Assembly: GCF_041261225.1 (NCBI RefSeq)
Contig: NZ_JBGCCN010000002.1
Span: forward strand, 1-64,000
Source: Streptomyces sp. V4I8
Lineage (GTDB): Bacteria; Actinomycetota; Actinomycetes; Streptomycetales; Streptomycetaceae
Direction of reading: 5' to 3'
Length of the DNA stretch: 64,000 bases
In this document: one piece after another, positions 37,423 to 46,011 of the stretch
How the letters are laid out: the number at the start of each line of letters is the position of its first letter
How positions within the stretch are numbered: the first letter of the stretch is position 1
Notes under the pieces: generated by a model
What the model saw: the letters and a program-made list of their open reading frames with translations, nothing else
Databases searched by the model: none
Told to the model about the DNA's origin: nothing
Position numbers and translations under genes: made by a program

Positions 37423-37664
37423 GGGCGTCAGCGGCTTCCTCGTACGACGGGACAGAACCGGCGAGACAAGGCCGGACCTCCCCCAGTCTGCCACCCGAAC
37501 ACCAGACTGGGAAACCGCCCCCCGAATCCGTCAACACAGGTAAAATCCGCGCCCGCTCAGACTCTCCTCCTCGCCACAGAATGACGCCGAAAGCGACGCG
37601 GCCCCCGTCCGACACTGCCCGGACGACCCTGCAGCCGTCACCGGAGACGACACGGGCCCCACGC

Positions 37665-38234
37665 TCACGAGATCTTCTTGAAGTCCGTCCGGACGGTGAC
37701 CGGCACACCAGCGATGTCGAAAGTGACAGGCTCACCGAAACGGTAGGGCACGGCCGAAGTATACTCGTCGTCCTTCGGCGCCTGGTACAGCACGCATTCC
37801 CCAGTCAGCACGTCCACGATGAGGTACACCGGAATCCCGCGCGCCGCGTACTGGTTGAGCTTGCGCCCATAGTCCTGACCCACTGTCGACCGCGACACAC
37901 TCTCCGCAACGAAGTGCACATGCTTCTGATCGACGAAAGCGTCTCCCGGACCCAGCGCCCCCGCATCCACCACGAGCACATCGGGCTCCGGCGTATAGCC
38001 ATCACGCTCGGGCAGCACCCCTTTGTCCCGAGTCACATGCAGTCCGCCGGAACCATCACGCAACTGCTCGGCCAACTGCCCCCGGATCGAGTCGTCCGCC
38101 TCACTGTGCGCCTCCGTCACAGGGGCCATGTAGAGACGCCCCTGATCGAACAGGAGCTTGACGGATTTGGGAAGCATCATCGAACGCCGAACATGACTCA
38201 GCCACTGTGAGTATTCCGGATACAACACACCCAT
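37665..38234 (-). CDS. Uma2-family (DUF820) PD-(D/E)XK nuclease-like protein
   Basis: ATG 38234 is chosen because GGGAGG lies 7-8 bases upstream; the frame is open to 38327. The 189-residue protein has the Uma2 pattern: YTPEPDVLVVDAG (catalytic Asp region), then FVAESVSRSTVGQDYGRKLN (Glu and Lys region) and ARGIPVYLIVDVLTGECVLY. Uma2 proteins are restriction-endonuclease-fold proteins of unknown role, very numerous in Streptomyces and cyanobacteria. It lies upstream of jetA in the same direction, separated by about 240 bases, so it is not certainly co-transcribed with the Wadjet genes. Confidence 0.82.
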   Translation of the reverse strand: MGVLYPEYSQWLSHVRRSMMLPKSVKLLFDQGRLYMAPVTEAHSEADDSIRGQLAEQLRDGSGGLHVTRDKGVLPERDGYTPEPDVLVVDAGALGPGDAFVDQKHVHFVAESVSRSTVGQDYGRKLNQYAARGIPVYLIVDVLTGECVLYQAPKDDEYTSAVPYRFGEPVTFDIAGVPVTVRTDFKKIS

Positions 38235-38461
38235 GACGCTGCCTCCCAGCCAAGCACTGCCACCATCGTACGCACCAGCCAGTCCACCCAGCAGATGAAG
38301 CGGGTGTGTCCAGTCAGCGAAGGTCATGGCCGAACTCGGCCTGGCCCGGTTCTGACTGCGATGGGTCCGGCTCGTTTCGAGTGACTGGCTGAGCTGGCGT
38401 TTTGTGTGGGTGGGCTGGTGGTGAGTGCTGGTCGCTTCTACCTTCTGGGTGAGGGGGTGGG

Positions 38462-38989
38462 GTGATGGTGTCCCTGCTGGAGGAGCTGGAACGGCGTGAG
38501 TCGGCTATCGGGGAACGGGTGGGCGAACTGCGGGTGCAGGTAGCGGAGCTGAGCGAGCAACTGGAGGCGTTCGAGGAGATGCTCGCGCAGGTGGAGGTCG
38601 CCCGGGCGGTGGTGCGGGAGGTCCTCGACGACGCGGCGGCCGAGGAGCCGGTGCCGCGGCCTGCGGCGGGGCCGCAGCGGGCGGGAGGGGAGTCGCCGAT
38701 CGGGGTGGTGACGGTGCCCGAGCGGGAGGCGGGGATGGACGCATCGCTGCTGCCGTCTGGGTACCGGGACATCATGGAGGTGCTCATCGCGGCGGGGCGG
38801 CCGATGCGGTCGAAGGCGGTCTCGGTGGCGATCGGCCGGGGCGAGGGCCCCTCGAAGGTGGAATCGGTGCGGGTGAAACTGAAGCGGCTCGCGCGCCGGG
38901 GCTGGCTGAGCGAGGACAGTCCGGGCCTGTTCGCGCTGCTCGAACACGCCGAGGACAGTGGGCCGTTGGGCCAGGGTTCTGGCGGCTGA
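38462..38989 (+). CDS. ISKra4-associated passenger protein, second copy
   Basis: The protein is identical to the 175-residue product at 21035-21562: N-terminal coiled coil (LRVQVAELSEQLEAFEEMLA), linker, and C-terminal winged-helix-like domain (VRVKLKRLARRGWLSED). It sits in the same place upstream of the transposase. Perfect identity between copies means recent duplication or gene conversion. Confidence 0.75.
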   Translation: MMVSLLEELERRESAIGERVGELRVQVAELSEQLEAFEEMLAQVEVARAVVREVLDDAAAEEPVPRPAAGPQRAGGESPIGVVTVPEREAGMDASLLPSGYRDIMEVLIAAGRPMRSKAVSVAIGRGEGPSKVESVRVKLKRLARRGWLSEDSPGLFALLEHAEDSGPLGQGSGG

Positions 38990-39049
38990 GGGTTCTTCTT
39001 CCCTACGTTCGTAGGTGCCAACCGAAACGCCCGTAGGAAGAAGAACGCC

Positions 39050-40478
39050 GTGGAACGGTACGACACGCCGCCGAGTGCTGACGACTTTGAGGCGGCGGCG
39101 AATTTATTCAGCATGCTCGTGACGGAGCTGGCATCGCCGACGACTGGCGATCTGGCCCATCATGAGCTGGAGGATCTCTTGGAAGACAGGGGCCGTGACC
39201 TGCTGCGGCAGCTGTTCCAGGATCACCTGGACCTGCGGGAGCGGCGCGAGCAGGAGGCTGTGGCGAGCTTGCGGCCCCGCGTGATCGGTACGGACGGTCT
39301 GCCGCGGCCGCGGCTGGAGAGGGGCCATGGCCGGCTGCTGGCCACGGTGTTCGGCACGGTGACCGTCTCCCGCCTCGCCTGGAGGCGCCTGGAGGCGTCG
39401 AACGTGCACCCGGCGGATGCGGTGCTGTCACTGCCGCGGGGCCGACACTCGCACGGTCTGGCCCGCCTCGCCGTCCAGGCGGCCACCCGGATGTCCTACG
39501 ACGCGGCCCACGAGACGATCATCCGGCGGTGCGGCCGCGTGCTCGGCAAGCGTCGGCTCGCCGGTCTGCTCGTCGAGGCCGCCGGTGACGTCGACGCCTT
39601 CTACAACGCCAGAATCGTTCAACCCTGCGCTCCGGCAACAGTGTTGGTGCTGTCCGCGGACGGCAAGGGCATCGTGATGAGGCCCGAGGCCCTGCGGGAG
39701 GCCACCCGGCAGGCCGCCGAAAAGCGGCAGCACGCCTTTCGCACGCGTCTGGCCGCCGGGGAGAAGAACGGCAGAAAACGCATGGCCACGCTCGGCGCGG
39801 TCTACGACGCCGAACCGGCACCCCGCCGGCCGCACGATGTGATCACGCCGCCCGGCGGCTTCACGGACGGGCACATCCGCCGGCCCGGCCCCGTTGCCCG
39901 GGACAAGTGGCTGTGCGGCTCGGTGGAACACGACGCCGAGCACGTTGTGGCGCAGGTCTTCGAGCACGCGCAGGCCCGCGACCCCGAACATCGCCGCACC
40001 TGGGTGGTCCTGGTCGACGGCGCCCGCCATCAACTCGACCTCGTCCAGGCCGAAGCCCGTCTCCACCACGTCGAGGCGCACATCGTCATCGACATCATCC
40101 ACGTCCTGGAGAGGTTGTGGGCGGCGGCCTGGTGCTTCCACGGATCAGGCCAAGTTGACCGGCGGACAGCGGCACGGTGTCGATACCTGCGTCCGCTACC
40201 TGCGCGGCAACGCAGATTTCCTGCACTACGAGAAGGCCCTCGCGGCCGGCTGGCCCATCGCCACCGGGATCATCGAAGGCGCGGCCCGCCATCTCGTCGC
40301 CGACCGTCTCGACATCAGCGGAGCCCGCTGGGGTCTCGACGGCGCCGAAGCCGTCCTGAAACTCCGTGCCGCCGCCGCTAACGGTGATCTTGACGCCTAC
40401 TGGAAACATCATCTCGCCAAGGAACATCAACGGCTCTACCCAGCCCATGACCAGGCGAGATACGCCCTTACTGCCTGA
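39050..40478 (+). pseudogene. ISKra4-family transposase, second copy, same internal break
   Basis: Identical translation to the gene at 21622-23050, including the frame change after AAAWCFHGSG near 40148 and the missing linker before GVDTCVRYLRG. The catalytic segments are VLVLSADGKGI and WPIATGIIEGAARHL. The shared defect shows that the break preceded the copying event. Confidence 0.8.
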
Positions 40479-40529
40479 CCGCGATCTCACTCAGAACGAG
40501 CCGCACCCATCTCGCTTTCCGCCCGGACG

Positions 40530-40927
40530 ATCGCAGGGGAAGACTGACGTGGAGACTGGTGCGATTCGGATGTGCGAAGCGACACGGGCGGAGATCCTCT
40601 TCAGCGCACAGAGCCCGTCCCACCGTGACGAGATCGAGGAGAAGCTCGCCACATGTTCGAGCCGGTCAGGGTCCCCAAGGATGTGTGGCGTACTGGGTCG
40701 ATGCGGCCCAGTACAAGCTGACGCAGAAAGGGCAGCACCGGTCGGCCGGGGCTATGGACCTCATCCTGTGCGCCACCGCCGTGCACCACGGGCTGCATGT
40801 CCTGCACCGTGACAACGACTTCCACGCCGTCGCCCGGGTCATGAAAGACCTCCAGGAAACAGGACGTCCGCCGCGCCGCCGCTGGAAGCGACTGAAGCGA
40901 GGCCGGCGCCGCGAACACCAGCCCTGA
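40530..40927 (+). pseudogene. PIN-domain toxin remnant (VapC-like)
   Basis: The N-terminus is cut off by the ISKra4-type element. Frame 1 reads CEATRAEILFSAQSPSHRDE, the central part of VapC-like PIN proteins (the family has TxxEIL(F/Y)SA). After frame changes near 40650-40690 the C-terminal half follows: AMDLILCATAVHHGLHVLHR and DNDFHAVARVMKDLQE, with the conserved D(A/L)(I/L)..A and H.D.DF. A short basic extension ends at 40927. No antitoxin gene is visible, since its place would be beyond the element. Confidence 0.7.
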
Positions 40928-40971
40928 ACCCGTTGCCCCAGGTGTCTGCTGTGGGAGCTATGGTGAGTGGA

Positions 40972-40982
40972 GTTATCATAAC
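40972..40982. promoter_or_regulatory. AT-rich palindrome upstream of the AAA ATPase gene
   Basis: gttatcataac is a perfect 11-bp palindrome about 20 bases before the start codon at 41004, within the AT-rich patch gttatcataactggactaat. In this GC-rich DNA it stands out as a likely promoter or operator. Confidence 0.5.
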
Positions 40983-41003
40983 TGGACTAATTAACCTGGG
41001 GGT

Positions 41004-42479
41004 GTGCGAGTGCTGAGTCGGCCGGAAGAGATGTTCGATCGGGATGCCGAGTGGTCGGCGCTGAGCAGGTTCGCTACGGATGTTCGGGCGGGTGCGACGC
41101 TCGGTGTCGTTTCCGGTCGGCGCAGGCAGGGCAAGACGTTCCTGCTGCGGGCGCTGTGCCAGGCGAGTGGGGGGTTCTACTTCGCGGCGGATGAGGCGAC
41201 TGACGGGGAATCATTGCGTTCCATCGGTGCAGCCTTGTCCGAGCATCTCGGCGCACCAGCTGCCCTCGACTTCGGTGACTGGCATGCGGTGATCGATGCA
41301 CTGCTCAGCCTCGGGCGGGAGCGGCCTGTCCCCGTGGTCATCGATGAGTTCCCGTACCTGGCCAGGGCCAACCCACGTCTGCCGTCGATCATTCAGAACG
41401 CCCTGGCCCCTTTGCGGCCTGAGAGGGATGGCAGCCGGACCCGGCTGCTGCTCTGCGGCTCAGCCATGTCCTTCATGGGCCGGTTGCTGAGTGGGAACGC
41501 GCCGCTGCGTGGCCGGGCCGGCCTCGAGCTGGTCGTTCCCACTCTGGACTACCGCCTGGCTGCTGAGTTCTGGGGCGTTGACGACCCGGCTACTGCGATG
41601 AAGGTCAACGCGATCGTCGGCGGAACTCCCGCCTACCGGCGGGAGTTCGTCCGGGACGACGCCCCTGAAGGTCCTGAGGATTTCGATCCCTGGGTCCTGC
41701 GGACCGTGTTGTCCCCGACCAGCCCGCTGTTCAGGGAAGCCCGCTATCTCCTGGCGGACGAGCCCGACCTACATGACGCAGCGCTCTACCACTCCGTGCT
41801 CGCTGCTATCGCAGGCGGCAACGCCAACCGCGGAGGGATCGCCTCCTACCTGGGCCGCAAGTCAGGAGATCTGGCCCACCCGCTCACTGTCCTCGAAGAC
41901 TGCGGACTCATCACCCGCGAGCCCGACGTCTTCAAGAAGAACCGCACCACATTCCGCATCGCTGAGCCGCTGGTCACCTTCTACCACGCGGTGATGCGTC
42001 CCATCTGGTCCGACCTTGAGCACACCCGCGACGCGACCCGCCTGTGGACGCGGAGCCAACGCCGCTTCACCGGTAACGTCATGGGACCGCACTTCGAGTA
42101 CATCTGCCAGCACTGGACCCGGCACATGGCGCAGGAGTCCCTTCTCGGCGACTTCGCCAACCAGGTCGGCTCCGGCACGGTCAACGACCCGGGCAACAAG
42201 ACCTCTCACGAAGTCGATGTCGTCGCCTTCGGCCTGGACGACGACAACCGCCAGCCACTGCTGTCCATCGGCGAGGCCAAATGGGGCGAGGTCATGAGCT
42301 CGGGTCATCTCGAACGCCTCCGCCGTATCCGCGCGCTCCTGACCGCGCAAGGCCGTCACGGAGCCGAGAACGCCAAGCTGGCCTGCTACAGCGGCGCCGG
42401 CTTCACCGACGAGCTCCGCGCACAAGCTGCCCACGACCCCGCGATCGTCCTCGTCGGACTGGAGGACCTGTACCACTGA
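41004..42479 (+). CDS. AAA-type ATPase with C-terminal nuclease-like (DUF234) domain
   Basis: 491 residues from GTG 41004; GTG 41010 is also possible. Walker A is VVSGRRRQGKTFLLRAL (residues about 34-50), Walker B VPVVIDEFPYLARA, and a sensor-like RTRLLLCGSAMSFM follows. The middle part carries a winged helix (GGIASYLGRKSGDLAHPLTV, DCGLITREPDVF). The C-terminus has a PD-(D/E)XK-like arrangement: SHEVDVVAFGLDD then LLSIGEAKWGEV. This is the plan of COG1672 archaeal-type ATPases, whose role is unclear; links to mobile DNA and defence have been proposed. Single gene with its own AT-rich promoter region. Confidence 0.82.
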   Translation: MRVLSRPEEMFDRDAEWSALSRFATDVRAGATLGVVSGRRRQGKTFLLRALCQASGGFYFAADEATDGESLRSIGAALSEHLGAPAALDFGDWHAVIDALLSLGRERPVPVVIDEFPYLARANPRLPSIIQNALAPLRPERDGSRTRLLLCGSAMSFMGRLLSGNAPLRGRAGLELVVPTLDYRLAAEFWGVDDPATAMKVNAIVGGTPAYRREFVRDDAPEGPEDFDPWVLRTVLSPTSPLFREARYLLADEPDLHDAALYHSVLAAIAGGNANRGGIASYLGRKSGDLAHPLTVLEDCGLITREPDVFKKNRTTFRIAEPLVTFYHAVMRPIWSDLEHTRDATRLWTRSQRRFTGNVMGPHFEYICQHWTRHMAQESLLGDFANQVGSGTVNDPGNKTSHEVDVVAFGLDDDNRQPLLSIGEAKWGEVMSSGHLERLRRIRALLTAQGRHGAENAKLACYSGAGFTDELRAQAAHDPAIVLVGLEDLYH

Positions 42480-42486
42480 GGGCCGT

Positions 42487-43880
42487 CTACCAGTGCATGC
42501 CGAGCTGGTCCAACTCGGTGCGGCGTTGGTCGCTCAGCTTTGTGGCGCGGCGGCGTGTGTTGGTGATCCACATGCCCAGGGCGACGGCGACCGTGTTCTC
42601 GGGGGTGGTTTCGCGGCCGGTGGCGGCAGGTCCGGCCTGGTCGACGGGCACCTCCTCGATGTGCTTACGGGGCACTTTCAGGTGTCCTTCGCGGGCCCGG
42701 TATTGTCGGGCGGCGGTGAGGTTGAGGTTCCACTTGTGGTCCTGGGTTCGCTTCACGGGCCGCTCGTCCTCTCCGGCCGCCTCGAGTCCGAGGACGTTCT
42801 CAAGCAGCCACTGCTGTGCGGGTAGGAGTTGCTCGAAGCCGTACCGTTGTGCCTGTACCCACTGTCCGAGGTCTTCGCCCTGGACGATGACGTCTCCCGC
42901 CACCATCGGCACGCTTCCGCCGCCGATCACGTGGGCTTGGGTGAGGCGGAAGGCGCGTTGCCAGCCCACATCCCAGGCCGGACACCAGCCGGGGTCGATT
43001 TCATCGAGTGCCTCGCGCCGTGATTGGGGCAGCGCCGGCCTCGGAGCCGGTCGGCTCGCCGGCCTCGCGCCGGGCCTCGAGCTCGTCAGCTCGCTTGGCT
43101 GCGGCGCGTTGTGTCTTGGCCCAGTTCCCGACGGGGTAGCCGTTCCATACCGCGGTGGCGGGCGGAAGAAAGTGTCCGTGTTCGGCGGCCCATTCCCGAG
43201 CTGCGGCGAGGCCTTCTTCGAAGGCGATGTCCTGGTGCGACCACACCATCCCCAGCGCATGAAGCTCCGCAGCCCGTTCCCTGTCGAGCCGTCCGGCCTT
43301 GTTGATCTTCCGCTGGGTGGCCAGCCACGTCCCGAGCGGAAACCCCGCAGGCGACCACTCCGCAGGTGTCACATAGCCGTAGGGCACCCGCAGTTGCACG
43401 GCTCCGCTCTCCTTCACGTACCGGGCGGCGGCTTCGATGCCGCGCCGCCAGTACTCGTTCTCCGGCTCCAGCACCCGCAACCTCACGAACCGTGCCAGCT
43501 GCGCGGGATCACGCGGGCTGGAGAACTTCAGCAGCTCCCGCGCCCCGGCACTCACCGCATCGACCGGCTCCTCGCCGTCCAGGCCCTCACTGTCCTCCCT
43601 GGATTCCTCTGCACCGGCGCCCTGGCCGGTGTCCTCGGCTTCGGCGCTTTCCCAACTTCCACTGCGGGGGCGGGAGTCGGCGAGGGCTTCGATCACGTCC
43701 GCATCGTGCGCGCGGAGCGCTTCAAGGATCTTGGCCAAGTCGCTGTACGCGGGGGACGTGAGCATGTCGTCGGGATTCTCGTCTTCTCCGAGAAAGACCG
43801 GAACAACCAGTGAGGCGATTTTTCCGTGCCCGGCTGGATTCGCAGGGCGCGGCCGACCATTTGCACGATGTCGACCATGG
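42487..43880 (-). pseudogene. DEAD/DEAH helicase with helicase-associated domain, C-terminal part
   Basis: The minus-strand frame enters from the ISL3 fragment with motif VI (VDIVQMVGRALRIQPGTEK) and continues IASLVVPVFLGEDENPDDML. Tandem helicase-associated repeats follow (GVPYGYVTPAEWSP-type blocks: PAGFPLGTWLATQRKINKAG, GHFLPPATAVWNGYPVGNWA). Near 43015 the frame changes, and further repeats (LPQSRREALDEIDPGWCPAW, REGHLKVPRKHIEE) run to the stop at 42487. The ATPase half is absent, replaced by the ISL3 half-element. The small DEAH fragment at 1660-1818 is of the same family. Confidence 0.85.
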
Positions 43881-44773
43881 GTCATCTGTGGGCCAACCTC
43901 GGCCAGGCAGTCGAGAAGACGGTCAACGCCCACCGCTCCCGCCTGGCCGAACCGCCTCCCGGCTCGGCCTCCAGCCCCGGCCACCTGGACGTGGAGCCCG
44001 AGGTGGTCCAGCCACCGAAAGAGCTGAAGGTCGTGGTCCGGCTGCGTGAGCAGCATGCTGCCGCCCATGAGCTGTGGCAGCAGGGGATGTCGAAGGCGGC
44101 GATCGGCCGGAAACTCGGGCTGCACCAGGCCACCGTCCGTAAACTGGTCAATGCCCGCTCCGCCGACGATGTCGTCGCCAAGAATCTCCAGCGAGCGCAT
44201 GTCGTCGACCCGTACGTCGGCTACCTGCACCGGCGCTGGAATGAGGGCGTCAGGAACGCCGCCCAGCTCTACCGCGAGATCAAGCAACTCGGCTATCCCG
44301 GCGGCGAGCTGGCCGTTCAGCGGCATCTGCGGCGCTACCGGACCGGGCGCGGACATGCACCCGGCCTGGGACCGAAGCCTCCTTCGGTCCGCGAGGTCAC
44401 CTCCTGGATCATGACCCACCCCGAGAACCTGCGAGACGAGGACGCCGACAAGCTGCACCGGCTGCGTGAGCGCGATCCCGAACTGGACCGGCTCACTCGT
44501 CACGTCAGGAAGTTCGCCGCAATGATGACCGGCCGCCACGGCGACCGCCTCGAAGACTGGATCACCGACGTCGAACAGGACAGCCTGGCTCCGCTCGCTG
44601 GCTTTGCCCGCAACCTCCGCCGCGACTTCGACGCAGTCCGCGACGGGCTGTCTCTGCCGCACAGCTCAGGCGCCGTCGAAGGCAACATCAACCGGCTGAA
44701 GATGCTGAAACGCCAGATGTTCGGCCGTGCCAGCCTCGATCTCCTTCGCAAACGCGTCCTGCTCACACGGTGA
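43880..44773 (+). pseudogene. ISL3-family transposase, C-terminal half
   Basis: From the junction with the helicase remnant it reads GHLWANLGQAVEKTVNAHRS, then a helix-turn-helix (QGMSKAAIGRKLGLHQATVR), and the ISL3 C-terminal core ending SSGAVEGNINRLKMLKRQMF and RASLDLLRKRVLLTR. The zinc-ribbon N-terminal half is missing. The break is at nearly the same place in the protein (before HxWxNL) as the IS110 insertion in the other ISL3 gene of this window. Confidence 0.82.
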
Positions 44774-45438
44774 GCCTCGACCGCCCCGACCACAAGATCG
44801 TCGACAGAACCCGCAAGTCCCGCAACTCCGTCTGCGTACATGACAGATAGCCCCACCACAGATCAGCGAACTACTACTCCGTCACCGATGTCCGACTGAA
44901 GGGACATGTGCAGCTTGCCGCCCAGGCGCGTGGCGGTGGCCTTTGTGCGACGGCGATGCACTCTCCATGACGGGCCACTCACAGCTACGACCACCCGAAG
45001 ATCATCTTACGCACCGGTCAACGTGACAGCATCCTCGCGAGCCCGGCTTCGACGTGCGGGATAGTGCAGGTGGGCGTAGGTTCGAGGGCGCGCGACTGTA
45101 CAACGTCTTCCCGTGCAGCGTTGTCAGGCGCTTCGCTGGTACCTGCGGCGCCGCATATTTTTTGGGGGAATGCATAAATTCGCGGAAGTCCCAGCTGTTC
45201 GACGATGCTGATGCAGAGGAGATTTCCCAGAGTCGGGCTTATACATGTTGGTAGCCGGCCGCACACCAGAGCAGTTCCGCGAGTTTCCCTGCAGGAATTC
45301 CTTAACCCGGTCTGAACCTCGCCGCATGCAAGCTCGCCGACCTGTTGAACGGTCTGGACACCGACGGGTTATTAAAGGTGACGTCCCGTCCCAACACTCG
45401 GTATCTCTCGCCGAGCCGACTGAAGTCTGGAGCCTTCC
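44774..45438. other. Intergenic region upstream of the aromatic amino-acid operon
   Basis: No convincing gene. The stretch 45150-45300 is less GC-rich than its surroundings (for example tattttttgggggaatgcataaatt near 45155) and probably holds the promoter of the following operon. I could not fix -35 and -10 boxes with confidence. Confidence 0.5.
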
Positions 45439-46011
45439 ATGGCGCGCCTTCCGTATCCCGATCCGGAATCGCTGCCTCCGCGTGCGGCGGCAGCACTGGA
45501 TGCATTACCAGTGCGGTTGAACGCAGTCCGCGCCCTTTCACTTGCGCCGACCGCGCTGCCGGCCGTCATGGACCTGGTGCTTGCCCTGCTCCAGGATCTG
45601 GCGCTCAGTTCACGGCACCGCGAACTGCTGATCCTGCAGACGGCTCACCACACCGGCTCCTCCTACGAGGCCGCGCAGCACGAGCCCATCGCCAGGGCAG
45701 CCGGCATCAGCGAGGAGGAACTGCGCCACCTGCGCGCCGGTTCACAGGTTCCGTGGCCCGACCCGGCCGACGCGGCGTTGCTGCGTGCCGGGCAACAGCT
45801 GCTGGATGACTGCTCACTTACCGCGTCGCTGGTACATGAACTGCGCGATCACTTTTCCGACCGGCAGATCGCCGAGGCCGTGCTGGTCACCGGCTGCTAC
45901 CGGATGCTGGCCGGCCTGTTCAACGGCCTGGCCGTGGAGATAGATCCTCACGGTGAGGAACTCGCCCAGGCGACCGGACACCACGGCAGCAGAGAGAGCA
46001 CCCAGCGATGA
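45439..46011 (+). CDS. Carboxymuconolactone decarboxylase (CMD/AhpD)-fold protein
   Basis: 190 residues from ATG 45439, preceded by GGAG. The CMD core is visible: LALSSRHRELLILQTAHHTG, then SSYEAAQHEPIARAAGISEE (the family's YEW..H pattern) and LSxLVHELRDHFSDRQIAEA-like helices with VTGCYRMLAGLFNGL. The CxxC of AhpD peroxidases is absent, so a redox role is unlikely. Decarboxylase or hydrolase-like chemistry on a small acid is more plausible. It is the first gene of a three-gene operon, and its stop overlaps the next start (ATGA). Confidence 0.82.
   Translation: MARLPYPDPESLPPRAAAALDALPVRLNAVRALSLAPTALPAVMDLVLALLQDLALSSRHRELLILQTAHHTGSSYEAAQHEPIARAAGISEEELRHLRAGSQVPWPDPADAALLRAGQQLLDDCSLTASLVHELRDHFSDRQIAEAVLVTGCYRMLAGLFNGLAVEIDPHGEELAQATGHHGSRESTQR

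Larger units (their letters stand above)
38363..40508 (+). mobile_element. ISKra4-type element, copy 2, without target duplication
   Basis: Same ends as copy 1 (gggtccggctcg at the left, cgagccgcaccc at the right) and near-identical content; the one difference I found is an extra C in the run cttcttcccta near 39002. The left flank ends ...actgcgat and the right flank starts atctcgctt, so there is no duplication. The right flank is the middle of a PIN-type toxin gene. Confidence 0.85.

Noticed and set aside
35872..37584. A 570-codon plus-strand frame opposite jetA
   Set aside because: Pro/Arg/Gln-rich shadow of jetA without motifs.
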